DNA of 37,976 nucleotides from CAYGZQ01 sp964354375 [NCBI: uncultured Planctomycetota bacterium]. GTDB taxonomy: Bacteria; JAJVIF01; JAPKYR01. This document shows positions 10,401 to 17,177 of this stretch, in pieces. A program made the translations under genes and the position numbers. The notes under the pieces are model-generated. The model did not search any database. It had not been told where the DNA came from and worked only from the letters and a program-made list of their open reading frames with translations. The stretch is from NCBI GenBank assembly GCA_964354375.1, contig CAYGZQ010000014.1:33773-71748 (forward strand), in the 5' to 3' direction. Each line of letters starts with the position of its first letter. The first letter of the stretch is position 1.

Positions 10401-12000
10401 TCAGAACGTCTATTCCGCTCCCGAACGACACGGAATCCACGGACTGCAAATTGGCGCCGAAGATCGTCACCGCAAGATTCTGCTGACCACGCTCGCCCTG
10501 GTTGGGATCCACCGACTGGATTTCCGGCGGAGCCGCAAGGACCTCGAAGGAATTGAAAAGCGTATCTCCTCCCGACTCGCCGTTGACACTCACATCGCGA
10601 AAACCCGGAGTCGCCAGAGGATCGATATCGAGCTCGACATCGATCTGGTCGGCGGCGACATTGACGATCGCCACAGTTATGCCCAAGCCGAAATCCACAT
10701 TGGTTACGGTGTCCAGGTACTGCCCGTAGATCGCCACCGGCAGGCCGACGTCGCCTTGCGTTCCCTGTGCAGGATCGATGGAGACAATGTCCGGTGGTTT
10801 GATCGGAGACTCCAGAACTTCAAACCCGTTGAAGGCTATGTCGAAGCCGTAGACATTCATCACCGTGACATCCCGGAATCCCGGTGTCGCCGTCAAAAAT
10901 ATGTCGAGAAGCACATCGATCTCGGTATCGGTGAAACTGACGATGTCCACCGTCACACCTGCGCCGAAACTCACGTCGGTGACGTCGCCGAAGCTCGTCC
11001 CTGTAATCATGACGGGAAGGCCGAGATCACCCTGAGTACCCTGGATCGGGTCGATTGATTCGATTTTCGGGCCGCAGTCGAGGACCTGGAATGCGCTGGG
11101 CAGAATCTCGTACTGCCCGTCCGGATTCGTTCCGATCAGGGAGTAGCTCAATACCGCCGCGCCGAGAGGGATATCCACGTTCAAAGTCGCCTGTATGGGC
11201 GAATCGTACTGGACCGAGTTAATGATGATGTTTGCCGACGGCTGAAAATCGAAAGTGATGCCGTCCAGAAAATCCGACCCGATGACGGTGATTATCACGT
11301 TGGAGTCGCCCTTGCACTCTTCGGTCGGATCGATCAAGTTGATGATTGGCGGGTCGTAGGCGAGAACTTCAAACCCACCCTCGAGAATGCCGTCACCGTA
11401 GTCGCTGAACACCGTGACATCCCGGAAACCCGGCGTCGCAAGCCAGTCGATCGAGATCGTGCATTCGACCGTGGTATTCGTCACGTTGTCCACCGAATCC
11501 ACGGTAATGCCGGAACCGAAGTCGACTCCCTTCGCGGTATACATCAGCAATCCCTGGACCGTCACGCTCAACCCGGTCGTTCCGGTGTAGGCCTGCCCGG
11601 GAACGACGCTCGTCGGCTGTGGGGCCTCGGGCTCGATCACCTCGAACCCATCGGGGAGCGCTCCCTGCTGGAAATCGGGATTGATGACGAACACGTCGCC
11701 CGGACCCAGCGGCGCCGTCATATCGATGTCTATCACCAGCTCCAGAGTGTTCGGGTTAATGAATGTCACCGGCCCATCGACCGTGATCCCGATATTCTCG
11801 AAGAAGACCTGGGCGCCGGTCGCGAAATTCTCGCCGGTTATGGTAAGGAGCAGGTCCTGCTCTCCCTGGTGACCCGTGTCCGGCACAACGCCCTGGACTA
11901 TGGGCTGCTGAGCCGACACCTCCAGCCACGGGAACACCGCGATCGCTGCAACAGCCAGGAAAAATATGGTTGACCTGATAATCCTTGCGAGGTTATGCAT
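4441..12000 (-). CDS. Giant secreted protein: ten IPT/TIG-like domains plus five coiled-coil modules
   Basis: This is 2,519 residues, with AGGAGG about 8 nt before the ATG. Residues 1-31 are a signal peptide. About 33-960 hold ten beta-sandwich repeats of IPT/TIG type, each about 90 residues: a P-x-x-G-x-x-G opening, a V-x-I-x-G-x-x-F strand, FG-x-GI, and ATPGFRDVTV then GFEVL at the close. About 965-1400 is beta-rich, with no family recognised. About 1401-2519 are Ala/Glu-rich coiled coils in five modules, starting near 1401, 1660, 1894, 2072 and 2322. Modules 2-4 open with a Cys cluster (CPCGDC, CDC, CPCETC), and most modules are joined by Gly/Pro/Ser-rich linkers. Four of the five have a short strand inserted between helices (GVWYN, DIYFS, TLYFN, VICFP). 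A long extracellular fibre or adhesin is the likeliest class, but no homologue is named. Confidence 0.85.
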   Translation of the reverse strand: MHNLARIIRSTIFFLAVAAIAVFPWLEVSAQQPIVQGVVPDTGHQGEQDLLLTITGENFATGAQVFFENIGITVDGPVTFINPNTLELVIDIDMTAPLGPGDVFVINPDFQQGALPDGFEVIEPEAPQPTSVVPGQAYTGTTGLSVTVQGLLMYTAKGVDFGSGITVDSVDNVTNTTVECTISIDWLATPGFRDVTVFSDYGDGILEGGFEVLAYDPPIINLIDPTEECKGDSNVIITVIGSDFLDGITFDFQPSANIIINSVQYDSPIQATLNVDIPLGAAVLSYSLIGTNPDGQYEILPSAFQVLDCGPKIESIDPIQGTQGDLGLPVMITGTSFGDVTDVSFGAGVTVDIVSFTDTEIDVLLDIFLTATPGFRDVTVMNVYGFDIAFNGFEVLESPIKPPDIVSIDPAQGTQGDVGLPVAIYGQYLDTVTNVDFGLGITVAIVNVAADQIDVELDIDPLATPGFRDVSVNGESGGDTLFNSFEVLAAPPEIQSVDPNQGERGQQNLAVTIFGANLQSVDSVSFGSGIDVLITGTSANQVDVELDILESAALGFRDVDVSSPVGDYLLPNGFEVVIGPLSIENVVPGQGVQGETLDVIITGQNMDFVSQVDFGAGIAVNSFDVAAPNQIDANITIDPLADLGFRDVTITDVDLQFDTLVNGFEVTESPVVPPAIFTIDPPQGYQGDTDLEVHFTGQDFQDGLTVDFGHPGIHITQLIFGSASSFDVFMEIDWDATPGFTDVVVANPDGGEDIAVGGFEVLYKEPPLPPPVIDSVVPDAAYQGDIFDFNIIGQDFQTGAIAEFFPDGTFFDLSLDVSSENLINGLVTVHDDAPVGLYSVRVTNPDSQEAELTDCFEVLEKIEPPVNPPEPGNLIPTEVCIGAVNEVLTLWGQFFQPGIVAEFSYDGMPTDAIYDVSTLFIDSGTIEITLSVRDDAVAGLYGLTVINPDGQDGIAPPLEVIDCAEPQGFLEWEETLIDVLIEYEGLAGEMVERTAIGHILNTGDGGYENVVISMTDLVSPDGRTISPESVEIAPSIIGEFGAQESQEVTVIFTIPMDVELLSDGGGVFMGSMIAQDTVTGDEASVAVSVTIVTPGMQYVSVDPGCLTVDLLGPGASADFIPASMYGDPAGLPTEAAELLGGCDTAFPLFEWASYADGCPGYPETWRPSYTLTVCPVYPSQSAEEAVSNTPVWRETGLTDTYIAYPPSAEQLAGFYMWQIEAIPEAMPGTGVTVGPLAPVYSDIWVFCVEGGIPGAPPLPPIEGDLLWVPEEQTINGCGMVSEVLVISSRAAESIGANTSFSLTIIDEDAGSVPIGLNMAGMQFSGSNPAPDFGPAAIEFGVNVTPRDFIGGGMNPSDLLVQIYNGGVFLGEMQLDPGSHGRLKLKADIGGSAAECSILLVFPWDNQPCWAAWSEWWNLKHEIEEGCGGEATALQEAVDALLKADGRYVAASEACQSASSAYASAVVALNKAQDGVNDAMQACRDFFSMHVDPANFSFTSPGEGWGYMEAFGGAIGVWYNGEAGAQAVNKAMETFAGEYQNIWDALEAAEQDLSEAEDAVDKASQALDLTKDDASAAAGALAEAKAAHQNALTALNDCLQRQADAQAQISWLEWANYDCFRQLPGGQTGSGIGVPGFEGGPQGPPMAGEPADTGIGSAPGGGCPCGDCSGEWQAVNDAEEAGDSARSNLALAREELEDLKESLDQANEYLFEARAAANAAEASRDALRYQLDTFVDMHVFSDVVGSTPDHNSNHFSYKGVDIYFSDPDVFSAIFEAMMPLIDEFAQQLADAEAGAMQADEALLEAQMTVDNFQAVLLTDQNQVTEMQSRVGQAEIAKAMATDSYYGCVDQQKLCHIMNGCPPYVAPHEAEGSEGETGAYQPGLPTVPTEGEPGLPACDCSYEQDSYTFAQEVLANAQAALEAAQSAFEYALDYLDEAEGRFADASVEVSQIEAALDALDPSDPGFAEQHSYLEGLLSDANLELTLAEAARDAASQAMQAASANLDTAWLQVESAQLLVDIAGGAYDDCLRRQTEYNDQWGLGGGQGGQIGGDKGVPGAPGGGQAPGEGEPQVGKCPCETCEKEFEAVRQAKKVMDAAIDAWAKAFVALTQAEDAYAKAKEDEAKAQAEFDEAQKAVTDLQSLLDNFLAKALAGTGVGTTQASGSQSVTESGITLYFNNLGKFQKVFPNVRDGIKAMSAELAKAKQRLEKARKALDDAKYATLQADSRLALAESAEAMAYNAALSACDAYNLAVDDYFNCIMDRAKCINDHPKECANERLEPDGGLAEIEGRSENSGGSGGENRQQSSSGMDDWSGSQSGAAEGIQSDLAGAAQELQGASYELQMAQEACGELASALDDATTALAAYIQDLVQSTDRLDEIAGTLPDGAFILENSLNPPEGYESRTVGEWVICFPDGAGDGIDAWLQENQAALEEAGMGGLGDWALPEAVVEATERFAEALERLQEASGRKAGLGAAVDVLNGFYEEWTEAIETRDAEIGELLSQLQQLRDQLEAVKAEFE

Positions 12001-12221
12001 CGACTGGTCCTCCTGTTAAGGGAGCTTCAGAATAGTCAAATACTATGGACCGCGCTGCGCGCCGTCCGCGTTGCTTTCAATCCCGTCAAAACCCCGTTGC
12101 ACCAAGCACTGCCCAAGTCAGCAGGCAAAACCGTGCCCCTGCATTGAAGGCTTATTATATCAGATTAAGCCTTCTCGCCGGCACGCCCGTTAGTCCGGGC
12201 CTGTTGAAAAGTCTCGTGTGG

Positions 12222-12397
12222 GGCAGGCTTTCCAGCCTGTCCACATTCCGTCCGACAAGCGCAATTGTCGGACCAATCGGACCGATGCTCTCCGAAATCG
12301 CTGAAAGCCGCTTGTGATGCGGCTTGTATGATGAAGTGCGCGATTCGCACTCTCGCCGGGGTCTCTCCCACCGCTCGGAATCCTCTCAACCTGAGAG
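12222..12397. repeat. Cluster of five small hairpins in a gene-free gap
   Basis: The 408-bp gap between the giant gene and acpS has no credible gene. It holds five consecutive stem-loops: 12224-12229 with 12234-12239 (CAGGCT/AGCCTG), 12250-12258 with 12265-12273 (GTCCGACAA/TTGTCGGAC), 12305-12311 with 12319-12325 (AAGCCGC/GCGGCTT), 12336-12340 with 12346-12350, and 12383-12388 with 12392-12397. The stems differ in sequence, so this is not a tandem copy array. It may be a REP-like patch, and the last hairpin could end acpS transcription. Confidence 0.6.
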
Positions 12398-12408
12398 CCG
12401 TTCCCCTG

Positions 12409-12816
12409 CTACCTTCCGGTCACTACGATCACCGCAGCCGCCCAGAGGTCTTCATGGGTCAGGCTCATCCGGATTTCCACCACACCCGTCTCCTCACCCC
12501 GCCTTGCAGCCTGACCGAGAAGCCGAAGCGACGGCACGGAATCCTCGTCCAGAACCACCTCGAAATCCCTCCAGCTGAGACCCATGCCCCGACGCGCGCC
12601 GATCGCCTTGAAAGCCGCCTCTTTGGCGGCAAGCCTCACTGCAAGATCGGGGATCGGGTCCCGCCTTGTGAGGCAATACTCGATCTCGTTCGGAGTGAAA
12701 CACCTTTGCAGGAACCTCTCCCCGTGAGTCTCAAGCATGCGCGCGACTCTGTCGCGGGCGACGAGGTCGATCCCGAGTCCGATTATTTTTCCGGCGTCGG
12801 GACCCGGTTCGGACAT
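12409..12816 (-). CDS. acpS: Holo-[acyl-carrier-protein] synthase
   Basis: This is 135 residues. It transfers the 4'-phosphopantetheine arm of CoA to a serine of apo-ACP in fatty acid synthesis. The family metal-binding signature GIDLVARDR (Asp17) and the second motif RLAAKEAAFKA (61-71) are intact, as is the usual CFTPNEIEYC stretch. The length matches bacterial AcpS (about 120-135). The start at 12816 is chosen because GGAAGGAG sits about 7 nt upstream. An upstream-extended frame would run through the tRNA and add a basic tail without family similarity. It lies downstream of tRNA-Val on the same strand and may be co-transcribed with it. Confidence 0.95.
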   Translation of the reverse strand: MSEPGPDAGKIIGLGIDLVARDRVARMLETHGERFLQRCFTPNEIEYCLTRRDPIPDLAVRLAAKEAAFKAIGARRGMGLSWRDFEVVLDEDSVPSLRLLGQAARRGEETGVVEIRMSLTHEDLWAAAVIVVTGR

Positions 12817-12953
12817 GCGCAACTCCTTCCCGAACCCGCGTCCCTCGCCTATCTCAGAAAGCGGATTATTCTCCAAAGCTCGAAGCCGCCTTTCGCACAA
12901 ATAAGAATAGCGAAACGCCCAGCGGACAAGCCGCAGGGCACACTTCTGCATCA

Positions 12954-13030
12954 TGGTGGGCGGTGAGGGACTTGAACCCACGACCTCCTGCTTGTAAGGC
13001 AGGCGCTCTGACCAGCTGAGCTAACCGCCC
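12954..13030 (-). tRNA. tRNA-Val (anticodon UAC)
   Basis: On the minus strand the acceptor arms GGGCGGT and ACCGCCC pair fully. The D-stem GCTC/GAGC, the anticodon stem CCTGC/GCAGG around loop CTTACAA (anticodon TAC) and the T-loop TTCAAGT are all present. The T-stem has one T-T mismatch. The discriminator is A and the CCA end is encoded (12954-12956). It reads GUA and other valine codons. Confidence 0.97.
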
Positions 13031-13055
13031 GAGTCCACTCATACTATCCATTCCC

Positions 13056-13084
13056 ATTCTAACCGAGTGCTCGCCGGACGCCAA
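13056..13084 (-). promoter_or_regulatory. Promoter of tRNA-Val
   Basis: On the minus strand TTGGCG (13079-13084), an exact 17-bp spacer and TAGAAT (13056-13061) form a sigma-70-like promoter. The expected start near 13049 is about 19 nt before the mature tRNA 5' end. Confidence 0.65.
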
Positions 13085-13102
13085 GTTCATTCGAGCCGGG
13101 CC

Positions 13103-15349
13103 TCAGTAAATGACCCGCCCGTCGCATCGAGACGGCTTCTCGATCCCCAGAAGGCTTAGAATGCTGGGAGTGAGATCGATTATGTTCGGATCATCCACGG
13201 TTATCGGTACGGTGGTGAAAAAAACGCCCTTGACCACCGACGGATCGAACGAGCAGTGGTCGCCGGACCATTTCCGCATGTTCACCTCGACAAGGTCCTC
13301 GGCGGCCACACCCAGACATGTCTGCCAGCTCACCCGGTAGCCGGGGGCGAAACCGACAACTATATCCGGGGAGTATTTCATGTTGTCGCCCTGGTATATC
13401 TGATCCGCCCGATAGACACCGGCCAGTACCGGTTCCCCCGTCTCCGGATCACGCATGTCTTTCAGTTTGGCCACTATCTCGTCGATCAGCGCGCTCTTTT
13501 CGTTTTCGGTCACGATCCCTTTCGATTCGCGCCCCTGCAGATTGATGTAGATCTGTCCGAGGCCGAGCGCGTACGCCTTCGATTTCGACCAGTCGACCCA
13601 CTGGAAGAATTCCGAGCCCTTTGAAAACAGCTCGTAAACGCTGCTGGGTCCCCCGAGCACGCTTTTCTTCTCGGCGAGATAGCCCTCATCAACCAGCCAC
13701 TTGTTCAGGTTAACGGCTTTCTTCCATGTCTGGAAGCCGTGATCGCTCAGGACGATAAGCTCATCGTCATCGTCCAGTATCCCGTCCATGACTCTTCCGA
13801 CCAGCGCGTCGCCCCTCTGGTACACCTTGAGAACCGAGTCCCCGTACAGCTCGTCCATCGCCGGGTCGTACATCGGGTGGGTCTTGTCGATGAACCTCCA
13901 GAACATGTGGGACACATGGTCCGTTCCCTGGAAAACCGCCGAGAAAAGCGTCCAGTCCTCGGTTCTCATCAGGTCGTAGACCATGTCCGCCTTGAGGTCC
14001 CAGTTGGCAAGAAGATCGTCCAGAAAGACCTGATCGTCCAGGACATTCTCGTTCAGCGCCCATGTCTCGGAATCCCAGCCGTACGTCTTGAAATCGCCGT
14101 ACCGGTTGAGCAGATGCGGGGCGAAGTCAGCGGGGAAACTGATGGCCGCGGATTTCGTCTCCCTGGGATCGATGTTCACCGGGGTGACGTACATCTGGAA
14201 CTCAGGGGCGCCTTCGATGAGATACATCCTGAAAAAGCCCCCGACGCTCACCCAGTCGGTGACCAGGTAGCTCACCGGGACCCATTCGCTCCACTCCCCC
14301 TCCTTGACAACAGTCGAGAATACCGATTCGCTCTTTCTCGAGAAGTATCCCAGTATCGCGATCGCGAGAATCAGCAGAACGAACGCAGGGATGAATCCCT
14401 TCAGACTGCCTTTCATAAAGCGGGCTAACAGTACCCACAGAATCACGAAACAGATCAACGAGATTGTCAGACCTTTGAAAAACAGAAGGAACTGGAAGGC
14501 TTTCTTGTTGAATACCCGAAAATCGACCGACTTCGCCTGAGGATCGACGGTCATTGTCACCTCGGCGCGAAGCTTGGTGTCCTTCTGGGAAGGCAGGGGA
14601 CTGAAAGGACCGGGGAGGTAGGTCTGGACTTCGTCGCCTTCCCTGACAACCTGGATGACCTCACCGCCCATCTCCGTGCCGCCGGTCGATCCGGTTTTCC
14701 GACGGGCTACATCGATGTCGTCAACGTAAAAGACATAGGTCCCCATTGTGCGCCTGATGTCGGGGACCCCGAGGCCTGAGAGCACGCGTGTGTCCACCGC
14801 TTCATCCGGCGGCATGTTCATCGGCATCATGACCCCGATGGTCTTGAAGCCGGCTTCTCCGGCGTAATCCCAGAAGGCATAGCCTTGACGCGCATTCCTC
14901 AGAACCGGCGCACCGATCGGGACTGTTTCGTAGAGAAACTGCGCCGGCTTGGTGATGTCGGTCATGTTCAGCTCGGGAAAGTACGTCTCCGGATTCCGTC
15001 TCAGGAAATCGAACATGCCGGTCTTGCCCGGGTTCGTGCCGGTGATGAAAGCCGACCACGCGACCGGCGACTCCGGCGGTGTCGTGCTCCGGAGCGGATA
15101 AAGGTGATATTCATCACGGAGCCTGGCCAGGTTTGGCAGCTTTCCCTCGTCCATGTACTTGTTTGCCAGATCGAAGTCCATGCCGTCGAACCCGAGCACC
15201 ACTACGCGCTTCCCCGAAGCGGCCTTCGTCTGATGAGACGTAAAGAAAAAGACGCAGAGAATAGCCAAGAGGGATGCGGACAGTAGCGCCGCCGTACGCA
15301 CTCGCCTTCCGACCGATCTTCGTGCGTTGTCGCTGCTGAGTCTTGCCAT
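13103..15349 (-). CDS. Membrane-anchored alkaline-phosphatase-superfamily phosphodiesterase
   Basis: This is about 748 residues. An N-terminal hydrophobic anchor (about 22-41) follows a basic tail. The catalytic domain shows the type I phosphodiesterase pattern: first metal ligand in LGFDGMD, nucleophile region PVAWSAFITGTNPGKTG, then GTDHVSHMFWRF, VLSDHGF and SGDHCSFDP carrying the remaining Asp/His ligands. These enzymes hydrolyse phosphodiesters or transfer phospho-groups outside the cytoplasm; the substrate is unknown. Unusually, two membrane helices (about residues 285-340) interrupt the enzyme between the nucleophile and the other ligands. The ATG at 15349 is preferred, although a GTG at 15358 in frame would add three residues. 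Neither has a clear ribosome site. It is divergent from the next gene. Confidence 0.85.
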   Translation of the reverse strand: MARLSSDNARRSVGRRVRTAALLSASLLAILCVFFFTSHQTKAASGKRVVVLGFDGMDFDLANKYMDEGKLPNLARLRDEYHLYPLRSTTPPESPVAWSAFITGTNPGKTGMFDFLRRNPETYFPELNMTDITKPAQFLYETVPIGAPVLRNARQGYAFWDYAGEAGFKTIGVMMPMNMPPDEAVDTRVLSGLGVPDIRRTMGTYVFYVDDIDVARRKTGSTGGTEMGGEVIQVVREGDEVQTYLPGPFSPLPSQKDTKLRAEVTMTVDPQAKSVDFRVFNKKAFQFLLFFKGLTISLICFVILWVLLARFMKGSLKGFIPAFVLLILAIAILGYFSRKSESVFSTVVKEGEWSEWVPVSYLVTDWVSVGGFFRMYLIEGAPEFQMYVTPVNIDPRETKSAAISFPADFAPHLLNRYGDFKTYGWDSETWALNENVLDDQVFLDDLLANWDLKADMVYDLMRTEDWTLFSAVFQGTDHVSHMFWRFIDKTHPMYDPAMDELYGDSVLKVYQRGDALVGRVMDGILDDDDELIVLSDHGFQTWKKAVNLNKWLVDEGYLAEKKSVLGGPSSVYELFSKGSEFFQWVDWSKSKAYALGLGQIYINLQGRESKGIVTENEKSALIDEIVAKLKDMRDPETGEPVLAGVYRADQIYQGDNMKYSPDIVVGFAPGYRVSWQTCLGVAAEDLVEVNMRKWSGDHCSFDPSVVKGVFFTTVPITVDDPNIIDLTPSILSLLGIEKPSRCDGRVIY

Positions 15350-15420
15350 TGGTAACACCAGACCGTTTCAATCAGATTTCCCGACTGCTGACTGTCGGGT
15401 GCCCGCTACGAGGCCCGTGC

Positions 15421-15429
15421 ATTATACCA
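15421..15429 (-). promoter_or_regulatory. Extended -10 promoter for the phosphodiesterase gene
   Basis: The minus strand reads TGGTATAAT, a consensus -10 with an upstream TG. No good -35 is seen 17 bp before it, as is usual for extended -10 promoters. It lies about 70 bp before the start codon. Confidence 0.4.
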
Positions 15430-15487
15430 CCATGGTCGGGAGCCTCGAAGAAGCCCGCACTTGCGGAAAGCATATGATGCAATTACG

Positions 15488-16399
15488 ATGAGTCCGATCC
15501 GACCCCGACAGCCCAAGATGTCACCTAGACCAGCCATCCGCCCCGAACCCCCGCCCAGAGCCATAAGGGCCATGCAGGCTCAGCCGGATCTTCAGCGCGA
15601 CAGAGCCGGTCCCCTGACCACAAGGTATTTACGCGAGCTTGCAAGAATCGGGGCATGGCGCCTCGTTGTTCTGCATTACGTCGCGGTTGCCGCTCTGGGG
15701 GGCGCATTCTGGTCGGTGACCGCCGGAAACACCCCGGGTCATCCTGAGATACTCGTCAAACTCCTCGGCGTCTATTGCTTCCTGATCGGTACTGTTGTGT
15801 TGCCATTGGTCGCTGCACATCTCTTCCCTTCGCCCGGCGACACGGACCCCGGCTTCGACTCCTCTCCGGTGACCCCTGTGCAGATTCTCGATGCGCGCCT
15901 GTTTGCCACAGGCATCGTCTCCGCCGTGGCCCTGGTTCCGGTGCTGCCGATCTTCCTGCTGTTCGATCCGCTACAGGGTCGACCCCTGGACCTTCTCGAC
16001 ACGGTCCCGTTCTTTCAGGCTGTCGTCACCTCTGTATGGGTGAACCTCGTGATGCAGATAGCCACGCCCGCGGGGGACCGTACCGGAGGATTCCCCAGAC
16101 GGCTTGCAGTGGTCGGAGCCTTCATCCTCCTGCACGTTTGTCTGGTCGGTCTGATCGCGCAACTGTCGCCAGCTACGCTTCAGTACGCGAGTCCCCTCAA
16201 AATGTTGATAGACATCAACCCCTTCAGCCAGATTTACATCCTCATGGAAGGTCCCGACCAGCTGAGGCTGTTGTTCAATGCGCAATCCCAGGAGCATTTC
16301 GACTATCGCCTGCACCTGCTGCTGATGCAGACGCTGGTGCTGATACTTGCGCTCGCAGTCCATCGGATCACCCTTCAATCGCGCTACCCGGGCAGGTAG
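15488..16399 (+). CDS. Multi-pass membrane protein, ABC-2-permease-like
   Basis: This is about 303 residues. A Pro/Arg-rich N-terminal tail (to about 50) is followed by about six hydrophobic segments (for example VVLHYVAVAALGGAFW, LGVYCFLIGTVVLPLVAAH, LFATGIVSAVALVPVLPIF, FILLHVCLVGLIAQL, LLLMQTLVLILALAV). The loop SPVTPVQILDARL and the overall topology resemble ABC-2-type permease subunits, but no ATPase gene is adjacent, so this is tentative. The start is uncertain: ATG codons at 15488, 15518 and 15572 are possible, and none has a strong ribosome site. A TTGCGG-N17-TACGAT promoter-like pair at 15461-15489 would, if real, force a start at 15518 or later. No precise function is offered. Confidence 0.75.
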   Translation: MSPIRPRQPKMSPRPAIRPEPPPRAIRAMQAQPDLQRDRAGPLTTRYLRELARIGAWRLVVLHYVAVAALGGAFWSVTAGNTPGHPEILVKLLGVYCFLIGTVVLPLVAAHLFPSPGDTDPGFDSSPVTPVQILDARLFATGIVSAVALVPVLPIFLLFDPLQGRPLDLLDTVPFFQAVVTSVWVNLVMQIATPAGDRTGGFPRRLAVVGAFILLHVCLVGLIAQLSPATLQYASPLKMLIDINPFSQIYILMEGPDQLRLLFNAQSQEHFDYRLHLLLMQTLVLILALAVHRITLQSRYPGR

Positions 16400-16428
16400 A
16401 TTATTCTATCCATTAGAGCTCCCGACTG

Positions 16429-16437
16429 TGCTACAAT
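16429..16437 (+). promoter_or_regulatory. Extended -10 promoter for plsC-dapB
   Basis: TGCTACAAT at 16429-16437 is an extended -10. Transcription would start near 16444, 15 nt before the plsC ATG and just ahead of its GAGGT ribosome site. Confidence 0.4.
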
Positions 16438-16458
16438 CATTTTTTGAGGTCTCTGGAC

Positions 16459-17154
16459 ATGCAGCGATTCGGAGCCATGTACTCCTTGGGCTGGCGCATT
16501 GTTCGCCTCCATTTCGGCATCTGGCATCGGCTCAGGGCGGTCGATGTCCACAACGTGCCCGAGTCAGGCGGCGGGATTCTCGCCGCCAACCACATAAGCC
16601 ACCTGGACCCTCCGGCCATAGGCAGCACCATACACAGGCCAATAAGGTTCGTGGCCAAGGAGGAGTTATTCGACCAGTTTTTCCTCAGATGGTTTCTTCC
16701 CAGCGTCGGGGTGATCCGGCTCAAGCGAGGCGGCGGTGGAAAGCAGATGCTGGAGAAAACCGCGGACGCAATCGGCCAGGGGGACCTCGTGATGCTTTTC
16801 CCGGAAGGGACGAGATCGAAGACCGGGTTTCCCGGACGAGCCCGGACAGGGATGATCGTTCTCGCGGCGATGACCGGCGCACCGGTAATACCCGTTCGAA
16901 TCTCCGGCAGCTACGATTGCATGCCTCCGGGAAGCCTGTTGCCCAGGCCGGGCCGCATCCAGGTCGCTTTCGGTGAGCCTCTCTCATGGAAGCCCGGAGA
17001 GCTTGATCTGAGCAATCGAGACCAGATGGTGAACGAGGCGAGGAAGGTGTTGGACATCATCATGGCACTGCCGGGCTGGCCTCCGAGGAAAGCGAAGGCA
17101 GGTCCGGACGATTCCATCGAGGTCGCCACGTCCGTTGCTCCTAAAGACGAATAG
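16459..17154 (+). CDS. plsC: 1-acyl-sn-glycerol-3-phosphate acyltransferase
   Basis: This is a 231-residue PlsC-family enzyme. It acylates lysophosphatidic acid at position 2 to give phosphatidic acid in membrane phospholipid synthesis. The catalytic HX4D motif is NHISHLD (44-50), the substrate-binding motif is FPEGTRS (114-120), and PVIPVRISG follows as block IV. There is no obvious long N-terminal membrane segment, so it is probably peripheral. The ATG at 16459 is preceded by GAGGT with an 8-nt spacing. A TTG at 16444 in the same frame is disfavoured. It lies 23 bp before dapB and probably shares a transcript with it. Another lysophospholipid acceptor cannot be excluded. Confidence 0.92.
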   Translation: MQRFGAMYSLGWRIVRLHFGIWHRLRAVDVHNVPESGGGILAANHISHLDPPAIGSTIHRPIRFVAKEELFDQFFLRWFLPSVGVIRLKRGGGGKQMLEKTADAIGQGDLVMLFPEGTRSKTGFPGRARTGMIVLAAMTGAPVIPVRISGSYDCMPPGSLLPRPGRIQVAFGEPLSWKPGELDLSNRDQMVNEARKVLDIIMALPGWPPRKAKAGPDDSIEVATSVAPKDE

Positions 17155-17177
17155 AGACTCGGATAGCGGAGGTAGAA

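Noticed and set aside
12817-12981. Upstream extension of the acpS frame into the tRNA
   Set aside because: The extension overlaps tRNA-Val, and a good ribosome site with the AcpS family N-terminus lies at 12816.
15461-15487. TTG start for the multi-pass membrane protein
   Set aside because: The TTG is part of a TTGCGG-N17-TACGAT promoter-like pair and has no ribosome site before it.
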